A stretch of DNA of 64,000 nt, from NCBI RefSeq assembly GCF_003173715.1, contig NZ_CP029550.1:3626501-3690500 (forward strand). The letters are read 5' to 3'. Origin of the DNA: Methylobacterium durans (GTDB lineage: Bacteria; Pseudomonadota; Alphaproteobacteria; Rhizobiales; Beijerinckiaceae). The notes under the pieces were generated by a model. It was given only the letters and a program-made list of their open reading frames with translations. It was not told the DNA's origin and searched no databases. The position numbers were made by a program, and so were the translations under genes. This document shows positions 29,019-39,888 of this stretch, in pieces; position 1 is the stretch's first letter; every line of letters begins with the position of its first letter.

Positions 29019-29900
29019 ATGGCCGCCGAGCGCCCGCAGGCTGCCGAAGCGGCGGCGCAGGCGGGCTCCCTCGTCCTCGTCGCGGGCGCGGGCCGGCTGC
29101 CGGAGCTCGTGGCCGATTCGCTGGAGCGGGCGGCGCGTCCCTTCAAGGTGCTCGGCGTGCGCGGCTTCACCGACCGGCGCCTGCGGGCCCGGGCCGACGC
29201 CACGGTCGATCTCCTCGACATCGCCGGCACCCTGCGGATCCTGAAAGAATGGGGGCCGGCCGCGATCGTGCCGGCCGGCGGCGTCACGCGGCCGAGCCCC
29301 GCCGCGATCTTCAACGCGGCGGCGGTCGTGCGCAACCGCGACGCGCTCCGCGCCATCGCGGGCGGCGGCGACGACCGCCTGCTTCGCGCGGTGCTGGCGC
29401 TGCTGGAGGAGAACGGCCACCGGGTGCTCGGCGTGCACGAGGTCGCGCCGGACCTCCTCAGCCCCGCGGGGCGGCTCGGCCAGTTCGGGCCGGACGAGGG
29501 CGCGCGCGCCTCGATCCTCACTGGCCGCGCGCTCCTCGACGCGCTCTCGCCCTTCGACGTCGGCCAGGCGGCCGTGGTCGCGGCGGACCGCGTCGTCGCG
29601 GTGGAGGGGCCGGAGGGGACGGACCGGATGCTCGCGCGGGCCCGCGCCGTCCTCCGCAAGCCGTTCGGCTTCGGCCGGCCCTCGCCCGCCACCGTCCTCG
29701 TCAAGCTCGCCAAGGTGGGCCAGGATTTGCGGATCGACCTGCCGGCCGTCGGGCCGCGCACGGTCCGCAACGCTGCCTCCGCGGGCTGCGCCGGCCTCGC
29801 CATCCAGGCGGGCCGCACCCTCGTCATCGACCGAGCCGAGACGGTCGCGGCCGCCGACCGTCTCGGGATGTTCCTCGTCGGCCTGGACGGCGCCCGGTGA
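29019..29900 (+). CDS. lpxI: UDP-2,3-diacylglucosamine pyrophosphatase LpxI
   Basis: LpxI hydrolyses UDP-2,3-diacylglucosamine to lipid X, replacing the unrelated LpxH in many alphaproteobacteria. The 293-residue protein has the two-domain LpxI (DUF1009) layout: N-terminal LVLVAGAGRLPELVADSLER and a C-terminal domain with VVAVEGPEGTDRML and VGPRTVRNAASAGCAGLAI, in which the family's catalytic Asp lies in LRIDLPAVG. It lies between lpxA and lpxB and overlaps lpxB as GTGA. I see no lpxH in the window. Confidence 0.94.
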   Translation: MAAERPQAAEAAAQAGSLVLVAGAGRLPELVADSLERAARPFKVLGVRGFTDRRLRARADATVDLLDIAGTLRILKEWGPAAIVPAGGVTRPSPAAIFNAAAVVRNRDALRAIAGGGDDRLLRAVLALLEENGHRVLGVHEVAPDLLSPAGRLGQFGPDEGARASILTGRALLDALSPFDVGQAAVVAADRVVAVEGPEGTDRMLARARAVLRKPFGFGRPSPATVLVKLAKVGQDLRIDLPAVGPRTVRNAASAGCAGLAIQAGRTLVIDRAETVAAADRLGMFLVGLDGAR

Positions 29901-31054
29901 AGGTCTGGTTGGTCGCGGGTGAGGATTCGGGCGATCAGCTCGGTGCCAAGCTGATGCGGGCGCTGCGCGCCCGCGCGCCGGAGCCGATCCGGTTCGGCGG
30001 CGTCGGCGGCGAGGCGATGGAGGCGGAGGGCTTCGCCTCGCTCTTCCCGATCGACGACGTCGCGGTGATGGGATACCTGCCCGTCCTCGCCCGCGCCCGC
30101 ACGCTGCTCCGCCGCATCCGCGAGACCGTGGACGACGTGGTGGCGGGTGCGCCCGACGTGCTCGTCATCATCGACAGCCCCGGCTTCACCCACGCGGTGG
30201 CGCGGCGCGTCCGCCAGCGCCTGCCGGATCTGCCGATCGTCGACTACGTCTCGCCGAGCGTCTGGGCGTGGCGTCCGTGGCGGGCCGCCAAGATGCGCCC
30301 CTTCATCGATCACGTGCTCGCCCTCCTGCCCTTCGAGCCCGAGGCGCATCGCCGCCTCGGCGGCCCGGCCTGCACCTATGTCGGCCACCCCTTGATCGAG
30401 CGCCTGAGCGAGCTGCGCCCCGGGCCGGAGGAGCGGGACCAGCGGGCGCGCGAGCCCTGGCGGCTCGCCGTGCTGCCGGGCTCGCGCCGCTCCGAGATCG
30501 AGCGGCTGATGCCGGTCTTCGGCCGGACGCTGGCGCTGATCGCCGAGCGGGCCGGCCCGATCGAGGCGCTGCTGCCTGCGGTGAGCCGCCATCGCGCCCT
30601 GATCGAGCGCCTCGCCACCGGGTGGGACGTGCCGGTGCGGCTCGTGCACGGGGAGGCGGGCAAGCACGCGGTCTTCCGGCAGGCCCGCGCGGCGCTCGCG
30701 GCCTCCGGCACGGTCACCCTCGAACTCGCGCTCGCGGGCGTCCCGATGGTGGTGGCCTACAAGGTCTCGCGCATCGAGGAGGTGATCGCCCGCCGCCTGA
30801 TTCAGGTGCCGACGATCGTGCTGCCGAACCTGATCCTCGGCGAGAATGCGATGCCCGAATTCGTGCAGGCGGATTGCACCCCCGCGGCGCTGGCCGACGC
30901 TCTCGTGCCGCTGGTGCGCGGCGGTCCCGAGCGCGAGCGCCAGATCGGGGCGCTGGAGCGCCTCGACGGTCTGATGGGCCTGCCCGACGGCCTCGCTCCG
31001 AGCCACGAGGCCGCCCGCCTCGTCCTCGCCGTCCGGGCCGGTCGGGCCGCCTGA
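29897..31054 (+). CDS. lpxB: Lipid-A-disaccharide synthase
   Basis: LpxB condenses lipid X with UDP-2,3-diacylglucosamine to form the beta-1,6-linked lipid A disaccharide; a membrane-associated GT19 glycosyltransferase. The 385-residue protein begins at a GTG overlapping the lpxI stop: MKVWLVAGEDSGDQLGAKLM. Other signatures are IDSPGFTHAVARRVR, DYVSPSVWAWRPWRA, YVGHPLIE and LPGSRRSEIERLMPVF. It is the last gene of the fabZ-lpxA-lpxI-lpxB unit and converges on gltA. Confidence 0.96.
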   Translation: MKVWLVAGEDSGDQLGAKLMRALRARAPEPIRFGGVGGEAMEAEGFASLFPIDDVAVMGYLPVLARARTLLRRIRETVDDVVAGAPDVLVIIDSPGFTHAVARRVRQRLPDLPIVDYVSPSVWAWRPWRAAKMRPFIDHVLALLPFEPEAHRRLGGPACTYVGHPLIERLSELRPGPEERDQRAREPWRLAVLPGSRRSEIERLMPVFGRTLALIAERAGPIEALLPAVSRHRALIERLATGWDVPVRLVHGEAGKHAVFRQARAALAASGTVTLELALAGVPMVVAYKVSRIEEVIARRLIQVPTIVLPNLILGENAMPEFVQADCTPAALADALVPLVRGGPERERQIGALERLDGLMGLPDGLAPSHEAARLVLAVRAGRAA

Positions 31055-31093
31055 CGCGATCCTCCGGTTGGAGCGGCGCGCCGGAGCCCTGGC

Positions 31094-31119
31094 AAGAGAA
31101 AGGGGCGCCGAAGCGCCCC
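31094..31119 (-). terminator. Rho-independent terminator of gltA
   Basis: On the minus strand: stem GGGGCGC/GCGCCCC with a tetraloop at 31102-31119, followed by TTTCTCTT. It lies 26 bp past the gltA stop and may also serve lpxB from the other side. Confidence 0.75.
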
Positions 31120-31144
31120 CGTTCGCCGCATTCGCGTCCCTGGC

Positions 31145-32434
31145 TCAGCCGCGGCTGTTGATCGGCACGTATTCGCGCTGGTCCGGCCCGATATAGAGCT
31201 GGCGCGGCCGGCCGATCTTCTGGGACGGGTCCTCGATCATCTCGGCCCATTGCGCGATCCAGCCGACGGTGCGGGCCAGCGCGAACAGGACCGTGAACAT
31301 GTCGGTCGGGAAGCCCATCGCCTTCAGGGTGATGCCCGAGTAGAAATCGATGTTCGGATAGAGCTTCTTCTCGATGAAGTAATCGTCCTTGAGGGCGATC
31401 TGCTCCAGCTCCATCGCCACTTCGAGCAGCGGATCGTCCTTCAGGCCGAGTTCGCCGAGAACCTCGTGGGTGGTCTTCTGCATGATCCGCGCGCGGGGAT
31501 CGTAGTTCTTGTAGACCCGGTGCCCGAAGCCCATCAGGCGGAACGGGTCGTTCTTGTCCTTCGCCTTGTCGACGTACTGCTTCACGCGGTCCGGCGTGCC
31601 GATCTCCATCAGCATCTTGAGGGCCGCCTCGTTGGCGCCGCCATGCGCAGGCCCCCACAGGCAGGCGATGCCGGCCGCGATGCAGGCGAAGGGGTTCGCG
31701 CCCGAGGAGCCGGCGAGGCGCACCGTCGAGGTCGAGGCATTCTGCTCGTGATCGGCGTGGAGAATGAAGATCCGGTCCAGCGCTCGGGCGAAGATCGGGT
31801 TGATCTGGTATTCCTCGCACGGCACCGCGAAGCACATCCGCAGGAAATTCGAGGTGTAATCGAGTTCGTTCTTCGGATACACGAACGGCTGGCCGATCGA
31901 GTACTTGTAGGCCATCGCCGCGAGCGTCGGCATCTTGGCGATCATGCGCATGGAGGCGACCATGCGCTGCTGCTCGTCCGAGATGTCGGTCGAGTCGTGG
32001 TAGAAGGCCGAGAGCGCGCCGACACAGGCCACCATCACCGCCATCGGGTGGGCGTCGCGGCGGAAGCCCTGGAAGAAGCGGTTCATCTGGTCGTGCACCA
32101 TGGTGTGGCGCGTGACGCGGTAATCGAAATCGGCCTTCTGCGAAGGCGTCGGCAATTCGCCGAACAGCATCAGGTAGCAGGTTTCGAGGAAGTCGCCGTG
32201 CTCGGCCAGTTGCTCGATCGGGTAACCCCGGTAGAGCAGCACGCCCGCGTCGCCGTCGATGTAGGTGATCTTCGACTCGCAGGAGGCGGTCGAGGTGAAG
32301 CCCGGATCGAAGGTGAAGACGCCGGTCTTCGCGTGAAGCTTGCCGATATCGATGACGCTGGGCCCGATCGTCCCGGTCTTGACCGGCAACTCGATCTGCT
32401 TGTCGTCCACGGTGATCGTGCTGGATGCGCTCAT
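31145..32434 (-). CDS. gltA: Citrate synthase (type II)
   Basis: Condenses oxaloacetate and acetyl-CoA at the entry of the citric acid cycle. The 429-residue protein starts at ATG 32434 ([19 protein letters not shown]); an upstream ATG at 32536 adds a non-conserved stretch. Catalytic blocks are [20 protein letters not shown] (active-site His and Asn), [16 protein letters not shown] and [15 protein letters not shown] (second His). [20 protein letters not shown] is the C-terminal signature. Downstream of gltX on the same strand with a 213-bp gap, so it probably has its own promoter, and followed by a clear terminator. Confidence 0.97.
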   Translation of the reverse strand: MSASSTITVDDKQIELPVKTGTIGPSVIDIGKLHAKTGVFTFDPGFTSTASCESKITYIDGDAGVLLYRGYPIEQLAEHGDFLETCYLMLFGELPTPSQKADFDYRVTRHTMVHDQMNRFFQGFRRDAHPMAVMVACVGALSAFYHDSTDISDEQQRMVASMRMIAKMPTLAAMAYKYSIGQPFVYPKNELDYTSNFLRMCFAVPCEEYQINPIFARALDRIFILHADHEQNASTSTVRLAGSSGANPFACIAAGIACLWGPAHGGANEAALKMLMEIGTPDRVKQYVDKAKDKNDPFRLMGFGHRVYKNYDPRARIMQKTTHEVLGELGLKDDPLLEVAMELEQIALKDDYFIEKKLYPNIDFYSGITLKAMGFPTDMFTVLFALARTVGWIAQWAEMIEDPSQKIGRPRQLYIGPDQREYVPINSRG

Positions 32435-32647
32435 GGAGGCGTGGACCTTTCCTGGCAACGTGGCGCCGTCCCGGGCGGCGGCTGAGCCGGAGGCCCGGGT
32501 CCGGTGCGGAACGGCAGCATTGCTGCAGTTGCTCACAGGACCATCGGGTTAGCGGATCAGCCGAGCGCCATCAACGGGGCGGGTGACATCCGCCGGGGAA
32601 CGGCAAGCGAAATCCGGGCCGGAGCCCCTATGCCGCAGGCGCGGCGC

Positions 32648-34075
32648 TCAGGCTCCCGGGAGCTGGTCGCGCAGGCGCCCGAGGCTCTCGTCGCGGCCGA
32701 GCACGGCCATGACGTCGAAGAGCGGCGGCGAGGTCGTGCGGCCCGTGAGGGCGGCCCGCAGGGGTTGCGCGACCTGTCCGAGCTTCAGGCCCTGGATCTC
32801 CGCGAAGGCCCGGACGGCGCCCTCGGTCGAGGCCGCACTCCACTCGGCGAGCGCTTCCAGCGCCGGCAGCACGGCGGCGAGACGCGCGCGGCCGTCGTCG
32901 CCGAGCAGAGCCTTCGCTTTGTCATCGAGGACGAGCGGGCGCTGCGCGTAGAGGTAGTAAGCGCTGTCGAGGAGATCGACGAGCGTCTTGGCCCGCTCCT
33001 TCAGCCCCGGCATCGCCGCGGCGAGGCGTCGGCGCAGCTCCGGCGCGAGCGGCGTCGAGAGGCCGCGCGCAGCCCCGATGCTCGGCACGATGGTCTCGAT
33101 GGCATCGACGAGGGCTGCGTCTTCAGAGCCGCGGATGTAGAGGCCGTTCAAGTTCTCGAGCTTGGCGAAGTCGAAGCGCGCGGGCGAGCGGCCGATCGCC
33201 TTGAGGTCGAAGGCCGCGATCATCTCCTCCGTCGAGAACACCTCCTGGTCGCCGTGGCTCCATCCGAGCCGGACGAGGTAGTTGCGGAGCGCCGCCGGCA
33301 GGTACCCGAGGTCGCGGTAGGCATCGACGCCGAGCGCCCCGTGGCGCTTGGAGAGCTTCGCCCCATCCGCCCCGTGGATCAGCGGGATATGCGCCATGCT
33401 CGGCATGTCCCAGCCGAGCGCCTGGTAGATCTGCCCCTGGCGCGCGGCGTTGGTGAGGTGGTCGTCGCCGCGGATCACCTGGGTCACGCCCATGTCATGG
33501 TCGTCGACGACGACGGCGAGCATGTAGGTCGGGTTGCCGTCCGAGCGCAGCAGGACGAGATCGTCGAGATCCCGGTTCTGCCAGACGACGCGGCCCTGCA
33601 CCGCGTCCTCCACTACGGTCTCGCCCTCGGTCGGCGCGCGCAGGCGGATCACCGGCTTCACGCCCTCCGGGGCCTCCGAGGGATCGCGGTCGCGCCAGCG
33701 CCCGTCGTAGCGCAGCGGACGCCCCTCGGCCCGGGCGTTCTCGCGCATCTGCGTGAGTTCCTCGGGCGTGGCGTAGCAGCGATAGGCGCGGCCGGACGCG
33801 AGCAGGCTCTCGGCGACCTCCCGATGCCGCGCGGCGCGGGCGTACTGGTAGATGACGTCGCCGTCCCAATCGAGGCCAAGCCAGCGCATCCCGTCGAGGA
33901 TCGCGTCGATCGCCCCTTGCGTCGATCGCTCGCGGTCCGTGTCCTCGATGCGCAGCAGCATCCGGCCGCCGTGCCGGCGCGCGTAGAGCCAGTTGAACAG
34001 GGCGGTGCGGGCGCCGCCGATATGCAGGTAGCCCGTGGGCGAGGGTGCGAAACGCGTGACGACGGCAGAGGACAT
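32648..34075 (-). CDS. gltX: Glutamyl-tRNA synthetase
   Basis: Charges tRNA-Glu (and possibly tRNA-Gln for later amidation). With the ATG at 34075 it has 475 residues and begins [28 protein letters not shown] in normal family fashion; the long open frame upstream to 34405 has no family sequence. The HIGH-type motif is HIGGAR and the KMSKS-type loop is [10 protein letters not shown]. The C-terminal part forms the all-helical anticodon-binding domain. Divergent from comEC; gltA follows downstream. Confidence 0.96.
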   Translation of the reverse strand: MSSAVVTRFAPSPTGYLHIGGARTALFNWLYARRHGGRMLLRIEDTDRERSTQGAIDAILDGMRWLGLDWDGDVIYQYARAARHREVAESLLASGRAYRCYATPEELTQMRENARAEGRPLRYDGRWRDRDPSEAPEGVKPVIRLRAPTEGETVVEDAVQGRVVWQNRDLDDLVLLRSDGNPTYMLAVVVDDHDMGVTQVIRGDDHLTNAARQGQIYQALGWDMPSMAHIPLIHGADGAKLSKRHGALGVDAYRDLGYLPAALRNYLVRLGWSHGDQEVFSTEEMIAAFDLKAIGRSPARFDFAKLENLNGLYIRGSEDAALVDAIETIVPSIGAARGLSTPLAPELRRRLAAAMPGLKERAKTLVDLLDSAYYLYAQRPLVLDDKAKALLGDDGRARLAAVLPALEALAEWSAASTEGAVRAFAEIQGLKLGQVAQPLRAALTGRTTSPPLFDVMAVLGRDESLGRLRDQLPGA

Positions 34076-34220
34076 CGGGCCGGCTGATGTTCGAGTGGAC
34101 GGGCGGGCGACGTTCGGGCGGGAAGGATCGACCGGCCCGGCCGCGGGCCTGTAGCATGCGCGGACGGACGCGTTAAGAAATCGTCGCACGGGGCGGACTT
34201 TCCAATCCCGCGCGCGGACG

Positions 34221-36485
34221 GTGCGGCAAGCGATGGCGCAGGGGGCGGCAGGGAAGGGGACCCTCGCGATCCGCGCGGCCGGCCGCCTGCCCCCTCTCGG
34301 CCTCTGGGTGTCGGCAACGCGCGGCTGGCTCGCGGCGGAACTGGCGCAGGAGGCCGGGCAGCGGCGCTTGTTCCCCTGGCTCGCGGTCGCCTTCGGCGGG
34401 GGCATCCTCGCCTATTTCTCTCTCACGGGCGGTGAGCCGGCGCTCTGGGCTGCCCCGATCGCCGCGGCTCTGTGCCTCGCGCTGACGCCCCTCCTCGGAG
34501 CGCGGCCCGCCGGACTCGCCCTGGTGCTCGCCCTCGCCGCCGCGCTCCTGGGCTTCGGGGCGGCGGCGTGGCGCGTGGCGCGGGTCTCGGGCCCGATCCT
34601 GGCGCGGACGAGCATTGCGCCGCTGACCGGGCTGATCGAGGCCCTCGACGAGCGGGAGGAGGGGGCGCGGCTGATCGTCCGTCTGGCGAGCTTCGGGAGC
34701 CTGCCGCCCGAGGCGCGGCCCCTGCGCGTGCGCGTGACCTACCGGACGCAGCAGGCGCTCAAGCCCGGCGATTTCATCGCGGCCAAGGCCCGCCTGCTGC
34801 CGCCCCCGGAACCGGCCCGCCCGGGCGGCTACGATTTCGGGCGCGACGCCTTCTTCCGCGGCATCGGCGCCGTGGGTTCCCTTCTCGGGGCGATCGAGGT
34901 GCGGCCGGCGCCCGAGCCGGTGCCGCCGGCCCTGCGCCTCTCGGCCGCCATCGACGGGGCGCGCAACGCGCTGACGCGGCGCATCACCGACGCGAATGGC
35001 GGGCAGGCGGGCGCCGTCGCGGCGGCGCTGGTGACGGGCAAGCGCGGGCTCATCGCGCCCGAGACGAACGACGTGCTGCGGGCCGCCGGGATCTACCATG
35101 TCGTCTCGATCTCCGGCCTCCACATGGTGCTGGCCGCCGGGGTCGTGTTCTGGCTGGTGCGCTCCGCGCTGGCGCTCGTCCCGCATCTCGCCCTGCTGTG
35201 GCCGATCAAGAAGATCGCCGCCGGTTTCGCGATGACGGGCGTCACCGCCTATTGCGCGTTCTCCGGCTGGGACGTCGCCGCCGAGCGGGCTCTCATCATG
35301 ACCCTGATCATGCTCGGCGCCATCCTGGTCGATCGGCCGGCGTTGAACATGCGCAACCTCGCGCTGGCGGCCTTCGTGGCGCTCGCGCGCGAGCCGGAGG
35401 CCCTGCTCGGCCCGAGCTTCCAGATGTCGTTCGGGGCAGTGGCGGGGCTGACCGCCTGCGCGCGCTTCATCGATGGCCGGTTGTTGCGGCGTGCAGGCGA
35501 CGGCCTTGCGGGGCGTGCGATCGGCCTCGCATCGACGGCCGTCTTCGGTACTCTGCTCACCACGCTGGTGGCGCAGATCGCGACGGCGCCCTTCGCCACC
35601 TTCCATTTCCAGACGATCCAGCCCTTCGGCCTCGTCGGCAACGCGCTGACCTTGCCCCTCGTCTCGCTGGCCGTGATGCCAGCCGCCGTGCTCGGCATCC
35701 TCGCCTACCCGTTTGCCCTCGATCAGCCGGTCTGGTGGCTGATGGGGCAGGCGGTCCGCGGGATGCTCGCGATCTCCGGCTGGATCGGTGGCTTCGGGCA
35801 GGCCACGATCGTGGTGCCGGCCTTCGGGGTCGGCGGCCTGGCTCTGCTGACCCTCGGCCTCCTCGTCGCGGTCCTGCCCGTCTCGCGCCTGCGCCGGATC
35901 GCGATCGTCCCGGTCGCGCTCGGGCTCCTCACGGCGGCAGCGCCCGAGCGCCACGACATCTTCATCGACCGGGAGGGCCGGGGAGCGGCGGTTCGGGGGG
36001 GCAGCGGCCGCCTCATTGCCCTCGGCCGGCCCTCGTCCTTCGTCCTCGAACAGTGGCTGAAGGCGGACGGCGACGCGCGCAGAGCCTCCGAGGCCGGGGA
36101 AGGGGCAACCTGCGACCGGCTCGGCTGCACCTTGAGGGCGTTCGACGGGCGGCAGGTCGCGCTCGCGCGTGACAAGCGGGCGCTGCCCGAGGATTGCGCG
36201 CGGGCGGACATCCTCATCACCCCGCACAGCGCCCCGGCGGGCTGCGCGGCCGGCCTCGTCATCGATCGCGCCGCGCTCGCGCGCTCGGGCGCCGTGGCGA
36301 TCCGCCTGGACGCATCGGGCCCAGTGGTCTCCGGCGCCCGTGAGACCGCACGCTCGCTGCCGTGGCGGCCCCTCGCGTCACGTCCGGCTCAGCCGAGCCC
36401 CGCCGTCCTGCGGCAACGTCCCGATGAGGCCGCCTCCGAGGAAGCGGACGCGGCGCCGGAGTCCGGAGCCGAATCCCTTCAGTAG
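34221..36485 (+). CDS. comEC: ComEC/Rec2-family membrane protein with reduced C-terminal domain
   Basis: ComEC forms the inner-membrane channel for DNA uptake in competent bacteria. The 754-residue protein has an N-terminal DUF4131 region (about 55-220), then the multi-spanning competence domain with [32 protein letters not shown] and [16 protein letters not shown]-terminal part shows only remnants of the metallo-beta-lactamase-like domain ([16 protein letters not shown]) without a His cluster. The start is a GTG, with an ATG at 34233 possible. It overlaps lexA by 7 bp tail to tail. Whether it imports DNA is not shown. Confidence 0.88.
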   Translation: MRQAMAQGAAGKGTLAIRAAGRLPPLGLWVSATRGWLAAELAQEAGQRRLFPWLAVAFGGGILAYFSLTGGEPALWAAPIAAALCLALTPLLGARPAGLALVLALAAALLGFGAAAWRVARVSGPILARTSIAPLTGLIEALDEREEGARLIVRLASFGSLPPEARPLRVRVTYRTQQALKPGDFIAAKARLLPPPEPARPGGYDFGRDAFFRGIGAVGSLLGAIEVRPAPEPVPPALRLSAAIDGARNALTRRITDANGGQAGAVAAALVTGKRGLIAPETNDVLRAAGIYHVVSISGLHMVLAAGVVFWLVRSALALVPHLALLWPIKKIAAGFAMTGVTAYCAFSGWDVAAERALIMTLIMLGAILVDRPALNMRNLALAAFVALAREPEALLGPSFQMSFGAVAGLTACARFIDGRLLRRAGDGLAGRAIGLASTAVFGTLLTTLVAQIATAPFATFHFQTIQPFGLVGNALTLPLVSLAVMPAAVLGILAYPFALDQPVWWLMGQAVRGMLAISGWIGGFGQATIVVPAFGVGGLALLTLGLLVAVLPVSRLRRIAIVPVALGLLTAAAPERHDIFIDREGRGAAVRGGSGRLIALGRPSSFVLEQWLKADGDARRASEAGEGATCDRLGCTLRAFDGRQVALARDKRALPEDCARADILITPHSAPAGCAAGLVIDRAALARSGAVAIRLDASGPVVSGARETARSLPWRPLASRPAQPSPAVLRQRPDEAASEEADAAPESGAESLQ

Positions 36486-37204
36486 CGACGCACGAGGCTG
36501 ACGAGGCGGCCCTGGATGCGGACCCGGTCGGGCCCGAGCACGCGGGTCTCGTAGGCCGGGTTCGCGGCTTCGAGTGCGATGGAGGAGCCGCGGCGGCGCA
36601 GGCGCTTCAGCGTCGCCTCCTCGTCGTCGATCAGCGCCACGATGATGTCGCCGGTATTGGCCGTGTCCTGCTTGCGGATCACGACGAGGTCGCCGTCGAG
36701 GATGCCGGCCTCGACCATCGAATCGCCGCGCACTTCGAGCGCGTAATGCTCGCCGCCCGCCAGGAAGTCCGGCGAGAGCGTGATGGACGCGCTCTGGTTC
36801 TGGATCGCCGAGATCGGCGTGCCGGCCGCGATCCGCCCCATCACGGGGATGGTCAGGGCGCGCCCGTTCTCGTCGGTCGCCTGCGTCATCGGCATCTTGG
36901 CGGCCGGTGCCCGCGCGCGCCCGCCCTCGACGACGCTCGGCGTGAAGCGGCGCACCTCGCTGCCCGTGCCGGTGGCGGCCTGACCCAGGCTCTCCGGCAT
37001 GCGGATCACCTCGATCGCCCGGGCCCGGTTCGGCAGACGGCGGAGGAACCCGCGCTCCTCGAGTGCGGTGATGAGCCGATGGATGCCGGATTTCGATTTG
37101 AGGTCGAGGGCATCCTTCATCTCGTCGAAGGACGGGGGGACGCCGCTCTCGCGCATCCGCTGCTGGATGAAACGGAGCAGATCCAGCTGTTTACGCGTCA
37201 GCAT
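36479..37204 (-). CDS. lexA: LexA repressor
   Basis: LexA represses the SOS regulon and cleaves itself when RecA is activated. The 241-residue protein has an N-terminal winged helix ([17 protein letters not shown], then [20 protein letters not shown]), a linker longer than in E. coli, and the S24 peptidase domain. The cleavage site is Ala127-Gly128 in GRIAAGTPI; the dyad is Ser162 ([10 protein letters not shown]) and Lys200 (EATLKRL). An alphaproteobacterial SOS box lies 69 bp upstream of the start, so it should be autoregulated. Downstream of the trp-moa genes on the same strand. Confidence 0.97.
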   Translation of the reverse strand: MLTRKQLDLLRFIQQRMRESGVPPSFDEMKDALDLKSKSGIHRLITALEERGFLRRLPNRARAIEVIRMPESLGQAATGTGSEVRRFTPSVVEGGRARAPAAKMPMTQATDENGRALTIPVMGRIAAGTPISAIQNQSASITLSPDFLAGGEHYALEVRGDSMVEAGILDGDLVVIRKQDTANTGDIIVALIDDEEATLKRLRRRGSSIALEAANPAYETRVLGPDRVRIQGRLVSLVRRY

Positions 37205-37272
37205 GGGGCAGACTCATCTCTCGGAGGCGACGCGGCGTGCGGTCGCGGAAACAAAGCGCGAACAGGTTAAAC

Positions 37273-37287
37273 GTTCCGCAAGTGTTC
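37273..37287. promoter_or_regulatory. LexA-binding SOS box
   Basis: GTTC-CGCAAGT-GTTC matches the alphaproteobacterial SOS consensus GTTC-N7-GTTC exactly. It lies between moeA and lexA, 69 bp upstream of the lexA start. Confidence 0.85.
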
Positions 37288-37317
37288 CGCAAGCGCAGCT
37301 TGGCGATACTGATGAGA

Positions 37318-38547
37318 TCAGAGAATGCCCCGGTCGAGCCGGATGATGCGGCAGGATTCGCCGGCCTCGGCCGCGGGCGCGTGCGGCGGGCGGACGAGGA
37401 GCGCCTCGGCCTGACCGAGAACCGAGAGCATCGACGAATCCTGTCGCGTCTCGGGATGTGCGACGGGGAGCCGGTCGGGCGCGGTGTCGAGGCGCGCCCG
37501 CATGTAGTCGGCCCGGCCGTCGTTTCGCGGAAGCGCGCGCCCGAGGATCGCCGGCTCGCTGCGGTCGGCGCCGGCCCGCGGATCGCCGAGGAGCGCGCGG
37601 ATCGCCGGCACCACGAAGAGCATCCCGCAGACGATGGCCGAGACCGGGTTGCCGGGCAGCCCGATCACCAGCATCTCGCCGAGCCGGCCGTGCATCAGCG
37701 GCTTGCCGGGTCGCAGCGCGACGCGCCAGAAGCCGAGCTCCAGCCCCTCGCGGGCGAGCGCCGATTGGACAAGATCGTGATCGCCGACGGAGGCGCCGCC
37801 GAGCGTCACGAAGAGGTCGGCGCGGGCCTCCCGCGCGCGGCGGATCGCGTCCTCCAGCGCCGGCAGGCTATCGCCCGCGATGCCGAGGTCGATCGGCTCG
37901 GCGCCCGCGGCGCGGGCGAGCGCGGCGAGCGCGAGCGCGTTCGAGGCGACGATCTGGTCCCAGGCCGCCGGCGCCCCCGGCGCCACCAGCTCGTCGCCGG
38001 TGGCGAGGATGGCGACGCGGGGTCGACGGCGCACCGAAACCTCCCCGTGACCCGCCGCCGCCGCCAGCGCGAGGCGGCGCGCGTCGAGGCTGTCGCCGGC
38101 CTGGAGCAGCGCTTCGCCCGCGCGGAAATCGAGCCCGGCGGGGCGCACGAAGCGGCCGGCCGCCACGCGCTCCCGCGCGATCACGCTGTCGCCCTCGGCC
38201 TCCGCATCCTCCTGGATCAGGATCGCGTCCGCGCCCTCCGGCACGGGCGCGCCCGTGAAGATGCGCACGGCCTCCCCCGGACCGATCCGGCCGGCATGAC
38301 CGTGGCCCGCCGCGCTCGTGCCGACGAGACGCAGCCGGGCCGGGACGCTGTCGAGGTCGGCGGCGCGCACGGCGTAGCCGTCCATCGCGGAGGCCGGGAA
38401 GGGCGGCTGGGTGCGCTGCGCCGCCACCGGCTCCGCGAGGGTTCGCCCGGCGGCGGCCGCGATCCCGGCGCGCTCGGCCTCGACGGGCCGGGCCACGCTC
38501 GCGAGGATGCGTTCCAGCGCCTCCGCGACGGGCAGGAGCCCGCTCAC
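37318..38547 (-). CDS. moeA: Molybdopterin molybdenumtransferase
   Basis: MoeA inserts molybdate into adenylated molybdopterin, the last common step of molybdenum-cofactor synthesis. The 409-residue protein starts with a GTG ([17 protein letters not shown]) that overlaps the moaC stop. Signatures include [56 protein letters not shown] (the MPT-binding GGxSxGDxD block) and [12 protein letters not shown]. Transcribed after trpC and moaC; lexA follows 113 bp later behind its own SOS box. Confidence 0.96.
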   Translation of the reverse strand: MSGLLPVAEALERILASVARPVEAERAGIAAAAGRTLAEPVAAQRTQPPFPASAMDGYAVRAADLDSVPARLRLVGTSAAGHGHAGRIGPGEAVRIFTGAPVPEGADAILIQEDAEAEGDSVIARERVAAGRFVRPAGLDFRAGEALLQAGDSLDARRLALAAAAGHGEVSVRRRPRVAILATGDELVAPGAPAAWDQIVASNALALAALARAAGAEPIDLGIAGDSLPALEDAIRRAREARADLFVTLGGASVGDHDLVQSALAREGLELGFWRVALRPGKPLMHGRLGEMLVIGLPGNPVSAIVCGMLFVVPAIRALLGDPRAGADRSEPAILGRALPRNDGRADYMRARLDTAPDRLPVAHPETRQDSSMLSVLGQAEALLVRPPHAPAAEAGESCRIIRLDRGIL

Positions 38548-39035
38548 GCGCCGGCCTCCGCGTCCGCGCGGTAGCTGCCCGATCGGCCGCCGTCCTTGGC
38601 CAGCAGCCGGATGCCCTCGATACGCATGCCGCGGTCGACCGCCTTCACCATGTCGTAGACCGTCAGGCAGGCGACCGAGACCGCGGTCAGCGCCTCCATC
38701 TCGACGCCGGTCGGGCCCTGCACGCGCACCTCCGCGGTGAGGCGAAGGCCGGGGAGCGCGTCGTCGGCCTCGCAGGTCACGTGGACCTTCGAGAGCAGGA
38801 GCGGGTGGCAGAGCGGGATCAACTCGTGCGTGCGCTTGGCCGCCATGATGCCGGCAAGCCGCGCGGTGCCGATGACATCGCCCTTCTTGGCATCGCCCTC
38901 GCGGATGAGCCTGAGCGTCTCGGGCAGCATCACCACGGCCCCTTCGGCGAGCGCCGTGCGGGTGGTCGCGGCCTTGTCGGTGACGTCGACCATGTTGGCC
39001 GCGCCGGTGGCGTCGAGATGGGTGAGGCCGGTCAT
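38544..39035 (-). CDS. moaC: Cyclic pyranopterin monophosphate synthase
   Basis: MoaC turns 3',8-cyclo-GTP into cyclic pyranopterin monophosphate in molybdenum-cofactor synthesis. The 163 residues are near the family size. Motifs: [41 protein letters not shown] block (split here: [12 protein letters not shown] and [14 protein letters not shown]), and [19 protein letters not shown] with the catalytic-lysine region [11 protein letters not shown]. It overlaps moeA and follows trpC by 13 bp, so cofactor and tryptophan genes share a transcript, as in many alphaproteobacteria. Confidence 0.96.
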   Translation of the reverse strand: MTGLTHLDATGAANMVDVTDKAATTRTALAEGAVVMLPETLRLIREGDAKKGDVIGTARLAGIMAAKRTHELIPLCHPLLLSKVHVTCEADDALPGLRLTAEVRVQGPTGVEMEALTAVSVACLTVYDMVKAVDRGMRIEGIRLLAKDGGRSGSYRADAEAGA

Positions 39036-39048
39036 GGGCTGGTCCGGA

Positions 39049-39879
39049 TCACGCCGTCTCGCCGAACAGGAGGTCGCGGGTCGCCCGGGTCAGGTCCGCC
39101 TGCCGCATCAGGCTCTCGCCTACGAGCACCGTGTGGAGGCCGTTCTCCGCGAGGCGGACGACGTCCGCGTGGCCGGCGATGCCGCTCTCGGCCACGGGGA
39201 TGCGATCCTTCGGGATTCCGGGCGCGAGGCGGATCGCGGTGTCGAACGAGACCTCGAAAGTCTTCAGGTTGCGGTTGTTGATGCCGATGAGGCGCGTGCC
39301 GAGGGGGATCGCCCGCTCCAGCTCCTCGGCATCGTGCACCTCCACCAGCACGTCCATGCCGAGGTCGTGCGCCGTCTCGACGATCGTCGAAGCCTCCTCG
39401 TCGTCGAGGCAGGCCATGATCGCGAGCACGCAATCGGCGCCCCAGGCCCGCGCCTCGAGCACCTGATAGGGCTCGAACATGAAGTCCTTGCGCAGCACCG
39501 GCAGGGTACAGGCGGCCCGCGCCTCCACGAGATAGTCGGGGCGGCCCTGGAACGAGGGCTCGTCGGTGAGCACCGAGAGGCAGGTCGCGCCGCCGGCTTC
39601 GTAGGCGGCCGCGAGCGTCGCCGGGTCGAAATCGGCCCGGATCAGCCCCTTCGAGGGCGAGGCCTTCTTCACCTCCGCGATGAGGGCGGAACGTCCGGCC
39701 GCGATGTGGGCGCCGATCGCGTCCGCGAAGCCCCGCGGCGGGGTCTGAGCGGCGGCGCGCGCCTCCAGTTCCGATTCGGAGACGCGCAGCTTCGCCTCGG
39801 CGATCTCCCGCCGCTTGTAGGCCTCGATCCGGGCCAGGACGGTCTGTCCCGTCGCGCCCGTGGTTGCGGTCTCGGACAT
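39049..39879 (-). CDS. trpC: Indole-3-glycerol phosphate synthase
   Basis: Closes the indole ring from carboxyphenylaminodeoxyribulose phosphate in tryptophan synthesis. The ATG at 39879 is chosen over that at 39885 because GAGGG is well spaced from it; this gives 276 residues. The TIM barrel contains [17 protein letters not shown] (catalytic Lys), [27 protein letters not shown] and [13 protein letters not shown]. It is a stand-alone TrpC, not fused to TrpF. It lies downstream of trpD and upstream of moaC. Confidence 0.96.
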   Translation of the reverse strand: MSETATTGATGQTVLARIEAYKRREIAEAKLRVSESELEARAAAQTPPRGFADAIGAHIAAGRSALIAEVKKASPSKGLIRADFDPATLAAAYEAGGATCLSVLTDEPSFQGRPDYLVEARAACTLPVLRKDFMFEPYQVLEARAWGADCVLAIMACLDDEEASTIVETAHDLGMDVLVEVHDAEELERAIPLGTRLIGINNRNLKTFEVSFDTAIRLAPGIPKDRIPVAESGIAGHADVVRLAENGLHTVLVGESLMRQADLTRATRDLLFGETA

Positions 39880-39888
39880 CGGCATCCC

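Noticed and set aside
32434-32536. N-terminal extension of citrate synthase (start at 32536)
   Set aside because: The added residues are low-complexity and absent from the family; ATG 32434 gives the standard N-terminus.
34075-34405. N-terminal extension of glutamyl-tRNA synthetase
   Set aside because: Sequence upstream of ATG 34075 has no family similarity and overlaps the comEC start on the other strand.
37246-37277. General-stress (EcfG-type) promoter before lexA
   Set aside because: GGAAAC and CGTT are present but the first element has an extra base and the spacing is not right.
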